Assembly: GCF_002128405.1 (NCBI RefSeq)
Contig: NZ_NETJ01000001.1
Location: 372,001-436,000, forward strand
Reading direction: 5' to 3'
DNA length: 64,000 nt
Source: Gottfriedia solisilvae
GTDB lineage: Bacteria > Bacillota > Bacilli > Bacillales > Bacillaceae_G
Shown here: piece by piece, positions 16,225 to 25,324 of the stretch
Layout of the letters: the number at the start of each line of letters is the position of its first letter
How positions within the stretch are numbered: the stretch's first letter is position 1
Notes under the pieces: model-generated
Database searches by the model: none
What the model was told of the DNA's origin: nothing
What the model saw: the letters and a program-made list of their open reading frames with translations, nothing else
Position numbers and translations under genes: made by a program

Positions 16225-16304
16225 GAATCTCAACCTCTCATAAAATGTAATTTTTCACGCACCTTTTTTTATAATTCTTTTTTACAGTCAAATAGTCCTT
16301 TTTA

Positions 16305-16337
16305 ATAAAAAAGAGGACTATCAAATGATAATCCTCT
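16305..16337 (-). terminator. Terminator of the 44-aa gene
   Basis: Minus-strand stem AGAGGATTATCA / TGATAGTCCTCT, followed by a T run. Confidence 0.87.
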
Positions 16338-16377
16338 AAATGTTATACAACAATCACTTAGTAAAGAACTATTTTAT

Positions 16378-16512
16378 CTAAGGACTCTTAGATGATTTTT
16401 TCTTTTTATCCTTTTCTCTTAATTCGCGCAATTCTTTAACTACTTTATCAGACAAAATCCCTTGGTTTGAGTAGTCTTCAAGTTCTTTGTCAGTGAACCA
16501 ATTTTTCTCCAT
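16378..16512 (-). CDS. Small highly charged protein (44 aa)
   Basis: ATG at 16512 with GAGAGG about 7 bases upstream opens a 44-codon frame: an N-terminal WFTDKELEDYSNQGILSDKV helix-like segment and a lysine-rich tail (KDKKKKSSKSP). It has its own terminator 41 bases after the stop. No family recognised. Regulated ends on both sides and a good ribosome site argue that it is a real short gene. Confidence 0.7.
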   Translation of the reverse strand: MEKNWFTDKELEDYSNQGILSDKVVKELRELREKDKKKKSSKSP

Positions 16513-16681
16513 GATTTACCTCTCTTACTGTTAATATTTTATAGTATTCCCTAAATTATTTAAGTATTTCTAGATATTTTGAATTTAATACAGTGATAAA
16601 AAGATTTTGCAATAAAATTCCTACTACTTAATACTGACGACAAAGCTACAACTTTTTGGAACAAACTTAATAAAAAGAATC

Positions 16682-16710
16682 AAAAAAACAGCGAATAATC
16701 GCTGTTTTTT
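16682..16710 (-). terminator. Terminator of the permease operon
   Basis: ACAGCGA-TTA-TCGCTGT stem with T runs on both strands; it overlaps the last codon of the gene ending at 16709. Confidence 0.88.
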
Positions 16711-17752
16711 ACTTAGATAATATATAAGAAGATTTGTCTTCCTTCATTAAATCCGTTTTTTCTTCACTTTTGTTAACAAAATCGAAATCACTCAATGAAT
16801 CATATTCCATAATAGCATCATGTTTTAATTTTTTAGATGGTGTTGGTTGTTTATGAATAATCCTTTCAATACCTAATTTAATTAAATTAAAAGCAAATAT
16901 CGTTAAGATAAATGCGATACTTGGACCAATAATGACCCACGGATCAATTGATAGTTCAAAGAAATTACTTCCAATCATTGCTGCCCATTCATTCGCCTTT
17001 GACATATTTCTTCCATCGCCATCGTCTATAAATAATGTAACAGCTCCACCAATAAACAATCTAAAAACACCTAATTGTGTTAATAAGAATAGTACTTGAA
17101 TCGTTTGTTGGACGAAAAGTAATAAGATTCTTGTACGAAGAAATGGAAATACATGCTTTCTTCTTAACCACATATTACCCGCACCAATAACTTTTGAGCT
17201 TAAGATAAAATCATTTTTCAAAAATTCCTTTACCTCGTCACCGATCGTACTAGTTAAAATCGGTATCGCAATAAAAGATATTAATAATATTTGAAGGGAG
17301 ATTATTTTAAACTGATTTCCACCTATTCCAGATTGTAGCATTTGAAAAATTGGAAGAACGATTATTACTGCAGGTACGAATCGAAATGCGTTGATGAATG
17401 GATTAACGATTGTTTCAAATTTCTTTCCTGTAAATCCATAAAATATTCCAAATAAAATACCGAATAAAACACGTATAAAGGCTACGACTAATGCAATTGC
17501 AATTGTATATTTTGCACCGTCTACTACCATCCAAAATACATCTCTACCAAAACGATCAACGCCAAATGGATAGGTTAAACTTGGCGGATATCCGTATGTA
17601 CCAATCATTTTCCCCTCATCATTGTAAAGAAATGTTGGTGGTGGATTCAATGTATCTTTAATAAAGTAAGTATATATAAAACTAAATGCGATTAAGCCGA
17701 TAATCATAAAACAACCAATCAAAATTGGTAAGTTATGTTTCAAATTTTTCAT
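16709..17752 (-). CDS. ABC transporter permease, OppC/DppC type
   Basis: The 347-residue inner-membrane permease has an N-terminal membrane segment (LPILIGCFMIIGLIAFSFIY), the Opp/Dpp signature PFGVDRFGRDVFWMVVDGAK, five further segments, the cytoplasmic EAA-like loop, and a long charged C-terminal tail (about residues 300-347). Such permeases normally pair with an OppB-like subunit, two ATPases and a substrate-binding lipoprotein. It overlaps its OppB-like partner by 4 bases. No ATPase gene is adjacent, so it either shares ATPases encoded elsewhere or has another role. Confidence 0.85.
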   Translation of the reverse strand: MKNLKHNLPILIGCFMIIGLIAFSFIYTYFIKDTLNPPPTFLYNDEGKMIGTYGYPPSLTYPFGVDRFGRDVFWMVVDGAKYTIAIALVVAFIRVLFGILFGIFYGFTGKKFETIVNPFINAFRFVPAVIIVLPIFQMLQSGIGGNQFKIISLQILLISFIAIPILTSTIGDEVKEFLKNDFILSSKVIGAGNMWLRRKHVFPFLRTRILLLFVQQTIQVLFLLTQLGVFRLFIGGAVTLFIDDGDGRNMSKANEWAAMIGSNFFELSIDPWVIIGPSIAFILTIFAFNLIKLGIERIIHKQPTPSKKLKHDAIMEYDSLSDFDFVNKSEEKTDLMKEDKSSYILSK

Positions 17753-18636
17753 ATAAACTCACTTACTCCTCTCAATCGATTAACGATATATTTAAAGATT
17801 AAGTCTAATATAAAGAAAGGAATAAAAAGTAAAACAAGTGACATAAAAAATATTTCTGGGGAGCTCGTATTTTTAAATAAAAATGAAAAATACCCTTTCA
17901 TGTTTAATAAAAACTCAACAATAAATAAATTAGAAATAATCACCCAAAAAATTAATTTCGTATTAGTTAATAAAGTAATTGTTACGTTTCGTAATATATG
18001 TCTTACTAAAACCCAAGATTTCGATAAACCTTTTGCTCTTGCATACTCTACATATTCTCTTATTTCCTCTTCATTAATTGATAAGTAAATCATTTGAAAT
18101 AATTGAATTGTTGGAATGATAGAAACTACGAAAATAGGCAGTATATAAACGTTACTTTCAAGGCCTGCTATTGGATCAATAATCATGACACCTGTTTTAT
18201 TGAAAATCCAAAATAAAACTATTTGTAAGCCTGCAATCATCACAACATCTGGGACTGATTGAAGGAAAAATAGTAAACTATGAATTATTTTTTTCACAAC
18301 CTTAGGTGCCATGTATGTAATATAAGAAAGTAGTAAAGCAGCAATGATTGAACAAATAAACGCAGCAAATAAGATTGTTAAAGAATAGACATAAGGCTCC
18401 TTCAAAACTGTATAAAATGGTACATAGATCAACTCTTGTACATTCATAATTACTTCTAAATCTTTAAAATAAAAAAAGCTCCAGAAAAATATTTGTAATT
18501 GATTCCATAACTCCGATAGCCGCTCACCTTTAGGTAAAAAAAGACTAAATGATAAAGCAGTGATGAATCCAATTCCTACAATCGTTAACAAAAATTGAAT
18601 GATATGTTTTGTTATTAATTTACTAGTTTGTATCAT
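17749..18636 (-). CDS. ABC transporter permease, OppB/DppB type (divergent)
   Basis: The 295-residue protein with about six membrane segments resembles the OppB half of peptide importers, with the EAA-loop-like EYVEYARAKGLSKSWVLVRH near residue 195. It overlaps the OppC-like gene by 4 bases (ATGA). There is no clear ribosome site before ATG 18636, suggesting coupling to the lipoprotein gene 36 bases upstream. The first periplasmic loop is shorter than in standard OppB. Confidence 0.82.
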   Translation of the reverse strand: MIQTSKLITKHIIQFLLTIVGIGFITALSFSLFLPKGERLSELWNQLQIFFWSFFYFKDLEVIMNVQELIYVPFYTVLKEPYVYSLTILFAAFICSIIAALLLSYITYMAPKVVKKIIHSLLFFLQSVPDVVMIAGLQIVLFWIFNKTGVMIIDPIAGLESNVYILPIFVVSIIPTIQLFQMIYLSINEEEIREYVEYARAKGLSKSWVLVRHILRNVTITLLTNTKLIFWVIISNLFIVEFLLNMKGYFSFLFKNTSSPEIFFMSLVLLFIPFFILDLIFKYIVNRLRGVSEFI

Positions 18637-18672
18637 ATTCGTTTACACAATCTATTTATAAAGGTTGTGCAT

Positions 18673-19194
18673 CTACCCTCCTATTTCTATTTTTAGAGGT
18701 TTTTCATCAAAGTAAACATCTCCTCCTTTAAGGAGACTGCCATACTTTATAAAAGTCCCATATAACTTTATATAAGAATAGTTTTCATGATCCTTTTTTT
18801 CTATTTGATATCCAAAAGCATTGTTTCTAATATTTTGACCATATTTACCATATATCGATTGAATATCTTTTGTTTGTTTTTCAGGTTTATAAAGGATCAG
18901 ACCTTCTAAATTTTGCTTACCAACAACAAAAGCTATTCTTTTATCGACGGCGCCTTTTTCGTCCGTAACTAAAGTAGTTTCATAAACTGATTTTTTACTA
19001 TCTTGATCTTTGATGATAAAATCTAATTTTGCATTTTTTGGAAGAGAAGAAGTTACTTGAAAAGTAAATGTTTTCTCATCAAATGCTCCACTTGCTTGAA
19101 TTTGTAAATTTTTAGGTGGCTTTTTAATTGTACATGCAGTAAGTCCCAATATCGCAATCGACATGATCAGTATAATACTAAATTTCTTGTTCAT
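18673..19194 (-). CDS. Lipoprotein associated with the permease pair
   Basis: The 173-residue protein has a lipoprotein signal (MNKKFSIILIMSIAILGLTAC, lipobox LTAC, Cys21) and a mature domain that reads as beta-rich (FTFQVTSSLPKNAKLDFIIK). It is far too small to be an Opp-type solute-binding protein (usually over 500 residues), so it is not an obvious replacement. First gene of the three-gene operon; ATG at 19194 follows GAAAGGAG. Function unknown. Confidence 0.78.
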   Translation of the reverse strand: MNKKFSIILIMSIAILGLTACTIKKPPKNLQIQASGAFDEKTFTFQVTSSLPKNAKLDFIIKDQDSKKSVYETTLVTDEKGAVDKRIAFVVGKQNLEGLILYKPEKQTKDIQSIYGKYGQNIRNNAFGYQIEKKDHENYSYIKLYGTFIKYGSLLKGGDVYFDEKPLKIEIGG

Positions 19195-19402
19195 ATGGTA
19201 ACTAACTCCTTTCTAACAAACTTTAAATATATGATAAATTGTTACAATTCTGAAACAGATACCTTTAATTTTACCAAAATTATGACAATAGTTGCACAAA
19301 AAGTTATTTTAATTTTCTATTTTATCGAATAATTTTACACAGGCTGTCCATTTATTAAAGTATAATAGACTCGTAAGAATACATTTTTGAGGAGGAAATT
19401 TG

Positions 19403-21214
19403 ATGGAAAAAACATTAGAAAAACGCCTTAATCGTTCAGAAGTACCTACAGAAATGACCTGGAAGCTTGAAGATTTATTCCAAACGCGTTTGGAATGGCT
19501 TGATGCATTAGAAGACATAGAGAAAGATTTAGTTGAAATAACTGCTTTTAAAGGATCAGTTATTTCATCAGCAAATAGTTTGGTTAATTCGCTATTAGCA
19601 TATGAATCTATTATGCTTAAATTAGTAAGAACAGGTACTTATGTAAGTCTCCGTCAGTCTGAGGATGGTACAAATTCTCAAAACCAATCAGACAGCCTTC
19701 AATATTCTGCATTAAACACAAAAGTAAATACGGCCTTAACATTTATTCAATCAGAACTTTTACATTTAGATAAGGCATTATTTGAGACATACTTAAATGA
19801 AGAAAAAGAATTAGAAGTTTTCAAATTAGCTGTTGAGGAAATTCTAGAGTCAAAACCACATCAATTACTTCCTGAAACAGAAGAAGCATTAGCTGCACTA
19901 GGCGAAGTTACTTCTGCACCATACCGTATTTATCAAACAAGCAAAGCAGCAGACTTAACTTTTGATTCTTTTGTAGATGAAAATGGTAAAGAATTAGAAA
20001 ACTCCTTTGCTATGTTTGAAAATTTATATGAATTTTCTCCAAATCATACTGTACGAAAAGAAGCGTATCAATCTTTCACAAAAACATTAAACAAATATAA
20101 AAATACATATGCAGCTGTATATGCTACAGAAGTAAAGAAACAAGTTGCTTTAAGTAAGTTACGCAAATATGAGAGCGTAACTCATATGTTATTAAAATCC
20201 CATAAAATAACTTTAGAAATGTATCAAAACCAATTATCTGTTATTTTCAATGAATTAGCCCCTCATATGCGTAAACTCGCAAATTTAAAGAAAAAACAAC
20301 TTGGACTTGATACTTTACATTTTTATGATTTAAAAGCGCCTTTAGATGTAGATTTTAATCCAAATACTACATATGAAGATGCAAAAGAAACCATTCTAAA
20401 ATCTTTAGAAGTTATGGGTCCAGAATATTTATCTATTATGGAAAAAGCATTTGTTGAGCGCTGGATTGATTATTCCGATAATGTTGGGAAATCTACAGGT
20501 GCATTTTGCTCTAGCCCATATGGTGTTCATCCATACATTTTAATAAGCTGGCAAGATCATATGCGTAATGCGTTTGTGTTAGCTCATGAACTTGGTCACG
20601 CGGGACACTTTTATTATGCAAATAAATATCAAAGAGTAGTAAATACACGCCCTTCTATGTATTTTATTGAAGCACCTTCTACATTTAATGAAATGTTATT
20701 AGGACAGTATTTACTTAAAAATACTAATGATCCACAAATGAAACGTTGGGTCATCCTACAATTACTAGGTACTTACTATCATAATTTTGTTACGCATCTG
20801 TTGGAGGGTGAATTCCAAAGACGAATTTATGAACTCGCTGAAAAAGGCACTCCTTTAACTGCTAATACATTCTGTGAAATAAAAGGAAATGTGTTAAAAG
20901 AATTCTGGGGTGACTCTGTCGTCATTGATGAAGGGGCAAGTTTAACTTGGATGCGTCAACCTCATTATTATATGGGATTATATCCTTACACATATTCAGC
21001 GGGATTAACTGCATCTACTGCAATTTCTAGAAGAATTGCTAGTGAAGGCAAACCTGTCATTGATGCATGGATTGAAGTCTTAAAAGCTGGTGGATCTAAA
21101 AAACCTGAAGAGTTATTAAAAATGGCAGGTGTAGATTTAACAACTAGTGCCCCAATTAAAGAAGCGGTTGAATATGTTGGTTCATTAGTAGATGAACTAG
21201 ATTCTTTGTTATAA
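19403..21214 (+). CDS. pepF: M3-family oligoendopeptidase F
   Basis: The 603-residue cytoplasmic zinc metallopeptidase is of the PepF type. The catalytic HELGH is at residues 395-399 (LAHELGHAGHF), with the downstream Glu in SMYFIEAPSTFNEML as the expected third zinc ligand. It cleaves oligopeptides of roughly 7-17 residues (family knowledge). ATG at 19403 is preferred over TTG at 19400 because GAGGAGG ends 7 bases before it. A second, diverged M3 peptidase lies at 27178-28956. A strong terminator follows at 21222. Confidence 0.95.
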   Translation: MEKTLEKRLNRSEVPTEMTWKLEDLFQTRLEWLDALEDIEKDLVEITAFKGSVISSANSLVNSLLAYESIMLKLVRTGTYVSLRQSEDGTNSQNQSDSLQYSALNTKVNTALTFIQSELLHLDKALFETYLNEEKELEVFKLAVEEILESKPHQLLPETEEALAALGEVTSAPYRIYQTSKAADLTFDSFVDENGKELENSFAMFENLYEFSPNHTVRKEAYQSFTKTLNKYKNTYAAVYATEVKKQVALSKLRKYESVTHMLLKSHKITLEMYQNQLSVIFNELAPHMRKLANLKKKQLGLDTLHFYDLKAPLDVDFNPNTTYEDAKETILKSLEVMGPEYLSIMEKAFVERWIDYSDNVGKSTGAFCSSPYGVHPYILISWQDHMRNAFVLAHELGHAGHFYYANKYQRVVNTRPSMYFIEAPSTFNEMLLGQYLLKNTNDPQMKRWVILQLLGTYYHNFVTHLLEGEFQRRIYELAEKGTPLTANTFCEIKGNVLKEFWGDSVVIDEGASLTWMRQPHYYMGLYPYTYSAGLTASTAISRRIASEGKPVIDAWIEVLKAGGSKKPEELLKMAGVDLTTSAPIKEAVEYVGSLVDELDSLL

Positions 21215-21221
21215 TGCAATC

Positions 21222-21260
21222 AAAAAACACCCAAATTAATAACTAATTTGGGTGTTTTTT
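21222..21260. terminator. Bidirectional terminator between pepF and the permease gene
   Basis: Stem AACACCCAAATTA / TAATTTGGGTGTT with A/T runs on both sides, between convergent genes. Confidence 0.93.
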
Positions 21261-21267
21261 CTAATTC

Positions 21268-22647
21268 TTATTTTTTACTTTTAGCTAAATTTCCATTTCT
21301 ATATAAAATAAATCCAATGCAGCCAAATAGTACAGGACCTAATACAATTGGTAAATATTCTAATAATGTCGTACCAGGTGCAGGAATTAACGTTAATAAA
21401 ATTGTACCTACAACCGATAGCATCCCAACTAAAGCAACAGTAATAGCAACTTTGTTGTTTTTTATTTTAAATGGTCTTTCAATATTTTTTTCTGTCATTC
21501 TAAGCTTGATATATGCACTGATTAAGAACACATAAGGAATAAAGAATGCTAGAGTTGACATTAAAATTAACATATTTAATGCAGAAGATACACTAGGTAC
21601 AAATGCCGATAGTAATAAGATCAGCGTTACTGCAATCGCCTGACCCTTCACTAGAGTGGCTGGCATTCCATCTTTATTTTTTTTCAATAGATTTTTTGAT
21701 AAAACTTCCTTCGCACTTTCTGCAATCATTACACTTGGATTTAATATTAAAAATGAAAGTGACCCGACAAATGCTAAAACAAAACAAATACCTAAAATCT
21801 GAGATAATGAGAAACTAAGTCCAAATTGATTCGTGATCTTATCAGCGAATAAATACAATGCCGTAGCAGTTTGGTCTGATGAAATTGTAATGACAAATTG
21901 GAAAGCGATTGTTGCAAGTATATAAACTGTCGCAATAATAATTGATGTAATCAAGATTGCTCTAGGAAATGTTTTTTGAGGATTTTTTACATTACCTGCA
22001 ATTGTTCCTAACATTTCTGCGCCAGAAAAACCAAACATTAATGTAGATAAAAACATGATTGTACCAAATGATAAATTGTTTGGCATAATTGATTCACTTG
22101 TAAAGTTAGTCGCACTTGTTTCCCCGCTGAGCATACTGTAAATTCCGAATCCGAAAATTAAAATAGCTGGAACTAATACACCTAATGGTGCTCCGATTGA
22201 AGCTAGTCTCCCACTCATCTTAGTCCCTTTTAATGTAAGTAATGTGACAATCCAAAATATAATACTTGATATGATTGCTGTTTTCATAGGATTATTTGCG
22301 ATGCCTGGTTGATTGATTCCATATGCAATTGCAATTGTAGTAGTTAATAAAAGTGATGGATAGTACGTAAAATTTGCGATCCAAAAGAACCATGAACATA
22401 AAAATGAAGCTTTTTCCCCAAAAGCTTTACGAACCCATACTCCCATTCCACCTTGATTTGGATATGTAGTTGATAATTCTGCAACAATTAAACCAAGTGG
22501 TATAAAGTAGATTATTGCTGCAATAATCCAATAAAACATGGCAGATGGTCCAATTGTCGAAGCAAATGCAATATTACGTAACCCAAGTATTGAATTTATG
22601 CTTAGAAATGATAAGGCTAGTACACCTAATTTTTTTGATTGACCCAT
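21268..22647 (-). CDS. APC-superfamily amino-acid permease (YjeM/GadC-like)
   Basis: 459 residues with about 12 membrane segments. The N-terminal LGLRNIAFASTIGPSAMFYW matches the consensus helix 1 of glutamate/GABA-type APC transporters, and PNQGGMGVWVRKAFGEKASF matches the following loop. Substrate most likely an amino acid or its decarboxylation product (inference). ATG at 22647 follows GAAAGGTG. Confidence 0.85.
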   Translation of the reverse strand: MGQSKKLGVLALSFLSINSILGLRNIAFASTIGPSAMFYWIIAAIIYFIPLGLIVAELSTTYPNQGGMGVWVRKAFGEKASFLCSWFFWIANFTYYPSLLLTTTIAIAYGINQPGIANNPMKTAIISSIIFWIVTLLTLKGTKMSGRLASIGAPLGVLVPAILIFGFGIYSMLSGETSATNFTSESIMPNNLSFGTIMFLSTLMFGFSGAEMLGTIAGNVKNPQKTFPRAILITSIIIATVYILATIAFQFVITISSDQTATALYLFADKITNQFGLSFSLSQILGICFVLAFVGSLSFLILNPSVMIAESAKEVLSKNLLKKNKDGMPATLVKGQAIAVTLILLLSAFVPSVSSALNMLILMSTLAFFIPYVFLISAYIKLRMTEKNIERPFKIKNNKVAITVALVGMLSVVGTILLTLIPAPGTTLLEYLPIVLGPVLFGCIGFILYRNGNLAKSKK

Positions 22648-22784
22648 GCTGTTAACACCTTTCGAATAACAAAATCTATAATTTTATATTTCACTCGAAT
22701 TATTATACATATGTGTAAATATAAATTCAATTGTAATATTATTCCAAAATATCGTTTTCTTTGTATTTGATATAGAAAAACAAC

Positions 22785-22813
22785 AAAAAAAAGAGAAGAA
22801 TTCATCTTCTCTT
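22785..22813 (-). terminator. Terminator of the nitroreductase gene
   Basis: Minus-strand stem AGAGAAG-atgaatt-CTTCTCT followed by eight T residues. Confidence 0.88.
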
Positions 22814-22829
22814 TAAATAATATAAATAT

Positions 22830-23477
22830 TTATTCAACATAACGAATAATATCAGATACTTCTTTACGTGCTAATTTTTTAGCAGCTTCAGAAGGATAAC
22901 CTAGTGAGATGACCATATTTATTTCACGATCTTCTGGAATATCTAAATAATCTCTTAGCTTATCTTGTGCTAATAAAACTGGACCTGTCATTGGGCAAGT
23001 GCCTAATCCTAATGCATGAGCTGCTAGCATTAAATTTTGTGATGCTAAACAACTACTTTTAATACCTTCTTCCGTCCAAACCTCTGGTTCAACAAATCCA
23101 ATAGGATCAAAGATTTTTGTACGGAACTTAGACTCGTATGGTGTTGCTAAACAAATAATTAAAACTGGTGCTTCACGAAACGCTGTTGCATAAGGACCAA
23201 AAGAACGAACTAATAGCTTCCCTTCTTTTTCTAATCCTTTTTCCTTCGCTTTTTCAGCGACTTCATGCAAAGAATCCCATGTCATTTCTTCAATCTTTTT
23301 AATTTTATCAGTGTTTTTAATAATAATAAATTCCCATGTTTGTGAGTTTGTGTCACTTGGAGCATAGCGTGCACAATCAATAATTTCTTCAATGATTTCA
23401 TTTGAAACTGGCTGATCAGTATATTTACGAATACTTCTTCTACCGTGAATAATTTCTTTAAATGAATTGTAGTCCAT
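22830..23477 (-). CDS. Nitroreductase-family FMN oxidoreductase
   Basis: The 215-residue single-domain flavoprotein has the FMN-binding RRSIRKYTDQPVSNEII stretch (residues 13-29), a central conserved DTNSQTWEF (about 42-50) and the C-terminal SLGYPSEAAKKLARK. The family reduces nitroaromatics, quinones or dehalogenates substrates using NAD(P)H, forming a dimer with FMN at the interface. The native substrate is unknown. ATG at 23477 follows AAAGGGTGG. It is separated by 11 bases from the end of the ABC exporter operon and could be its last gene. Confidence 0.9.
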   Translation of the reverse strand: MDYNSFKEIIHGRRSIRKYTDQPVSNEIIEEIIDCARYAPSDTNSQTWEFIIIKNTDKIKKIEEMTWDSLHEVAEKAKEKGLEKEGKLLVRSFGPYATAFREAPVLIICLATPYESKFRTKIFDPIGFVEPEVWTEEGIKSSCLASQNLMLAAHALGLGTCPMTGPVLLAQDKLRDYLDIPEDREINMVISLGYPSEAAKKLARKEVSDIIRYVE

Positions 23478-23488
23478 ATTTCCACCCT

Positions 23489-25324
23489 TTATTGTATATG
23501 CTGATCTTCATTCATCCCTTGATGATTCACTAATTCATAGTAAAATCCTTGTTGATTTAGTAATTCGTCATGTGTCCCTCTCTCTACACACATTCCGTCT
23601 TGTAAAACTAGAATTTGATTAGCATTTTTTATAGTATTTAATCGATGTGCAATTACAAAGCTAGTTCGACCTTCCATTAATCTTAGCAATGCTTCTTGAA
23701 TTTTAATTTCTGTAATTGTATCAATACTACTTGTCGCTTCATCTAAAATTAAAATTGCAGGATTTGCTAATATGGCTCTTGCAATAGAGAGAAGTTGCTT
23801 TTGCCCTTGACTAATTTGTCCGTCATCTTGCTGTAAAATTGTATCATATCCATTAGGAGTTTTGGTGATAAAATTATGGGCATTTGCTAGTTTTGCAGCT
23901 TCTTCTACTTCCTTATCTGAAGCATCTAGGCGACCATATCGAATATTTTCACGAATAGTACCCTTAAATAAAAATGAGTCTTGAAGAACAAACGCCATTT
24001 GTTCACGCAAATTCTTCCTTGAATAATTTTCAATTTTCACACCATCTATGAGTATATCACCACTATTGATTGTATAAAAGCGCGAAAGTAAGTTTACGAT
24101 CGTTGTTTTTCCAGCACCAGTAGGTCCAATTAAGGCAATTGACTCTCCTGAGTTCGCTTTAAATGAGACTTCTGTTAAAGTATTACTATCTTTTCCATAA
24201 GAAAAACAAACATTCTTAAACTCAACATCACCTTTAATTATTTTACGATGATCTATAATATTTGTTTCATCGATTGCTTCAACATCCTCATCAAGAATTG
24301 AAAATACACGTTCTGCTCCTGCAATTGCAGAAAGTAGCGTATTAAATTGGTTCGATAAATCATTTAAAGGTCTCGTGAATTGTCTTGAATACTCAGTAAA
24401 AATAACAATAGTTCCGATTGAAATAATGTCTTTGAATGCAAAATATCCACCAATACCTGCTATTATTGCAAAGCTTGCATTATTTAATACATTCATGAAC
24501 TTTGGAATGAAACCTGCAAAAATCAACGCCCAAAATCCTGACGTTTTTAGTTTTTCATTTTTAACTAGGAAATCACGAATCATTTTATCTTCTTGAGAGA
24601 AGGTTTTAATAATTCTCTGACCAGAAATGGTTTCTTCGATAAACCCGTTCATTTCACCTAAATTTCTTTGTTGAATCTTATATAATTGTCCAGTTCGATT
24701 TGTAATCCATTTAATTCCGACTACTAATATAGGTACAATTGATAGTGTTAATAAAGTTAAGAGCGGACTGTAATAAATCATTACTGAAACTGTACCAACT
24801 AAAGTCAGTACACTGGAGAAAATTTGAATTACAGAACTGTTTAAAGTTGAGCTTACATTCTCTAAGTCATTTGTTACGCGACTCATTAATTCCCCATGCT
24901 GTCTTTTTTCAAAAAATGATATTGGTAATTTATGAAATTGTTTAAATAGCTCTGTTCTCATTTTATTAACTGTATTTTGAGCAATTTCAATCATCCAATA
25001 GTTTTGAAGAAATAAAGATGCTGAATATCCAAGATAAATAAAAATAAGCGAAACAATCAACATACTTAAACCATGTAAATTATTTTTAATGATGAAATGA
25101 TCGATTGCATATCCAACTAATACCGGTCCAAGTAAACCTAATACAGAGCTTATTAAAACTAATAACAAAACTAGGCTTAGTTTTGCCTTCATAAATGATA
25201 AATAGCTCCATATTCGTTTTAATGTAGCAGAAACATTTCTTGCTCTCGACTTTTCCTTTTCATTTTTCTTTAGTTGTAAGGGTATATGTTTATATCGGAA
25301 AGGTTTAGTTAGCTCCTTTAGCAT
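23489..25324 (-). CDS. Multidrug ABC exporter, subunit 2 (YheH/BmrD-like)
   Basis: 611 residues. An N-terminal extension (about 30) precedes the six-helix exporter domain and an ATPase domain with Walker A GPTGAGKTT, signature ISQGQKQLLSIARAI and Walker B ILILDEATSSID, whose catalytic Glu is intact. With the upstream gene it forms a heterodimeric exporter of the BmrCD type, exporting hydrophobic drugs. ATG at 25324 has GGGAGG 8 bases upstream; the longer frame overlaps the other subunit too far. The two genes overlap by 20 bases. Confidence 0.92.
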   Translation of the reverse strand: MLKELTKPFRYKHIPLQLKKNEKEKSRARNVSATLKRIWSYLSFMKAKLSLVLLLVLISSVLGLLGPVLVGYAIDHFIIKNNLHGLSMLIVSLIFIYLGYSASLFLQNYWMIEIAQNTVNKMRTELFKQFHKLPISFFEKRQHGELMSRVTNDLENVSSTLNSSVIQIFSSVLTLVGTVSVMIYYSPLLTLLTLSIVPILVVGIKWITNRTGQLYKIQQRNLGEMNGFIEETISGQRIIKTFSQEDKMIRDFLVKNEKLKTSGFWALIFAGFIPKFMNVLNNASFAIIAGIGGYFAFKDIISIGTIVIFTEYSRQFTRPLNDLSNQFNTLLSAIAGAERVFSILDEDVEAIDETNIIDHRKIIKGDVEFKNVCFSYGKDSNTLTEVSFKANSGESIALIGPTGAGKTTIVNLLSRFYTINSGDILIDGVKIENYSRKNLREQMAFVLQDSFLFKGTIRENIRYGRLDASDKEVEEAAKLANAHNFITKTPNGYDTILQQDDGQISQGQKQLLSIARAILANPAILILDEATSSIDTITEIKIQEALLRLMEGRTSFVIAHRLNTIKNANQILVLQDGMCVERGTHDELLNQQGFYYELVNHQGMNEDQHIQ

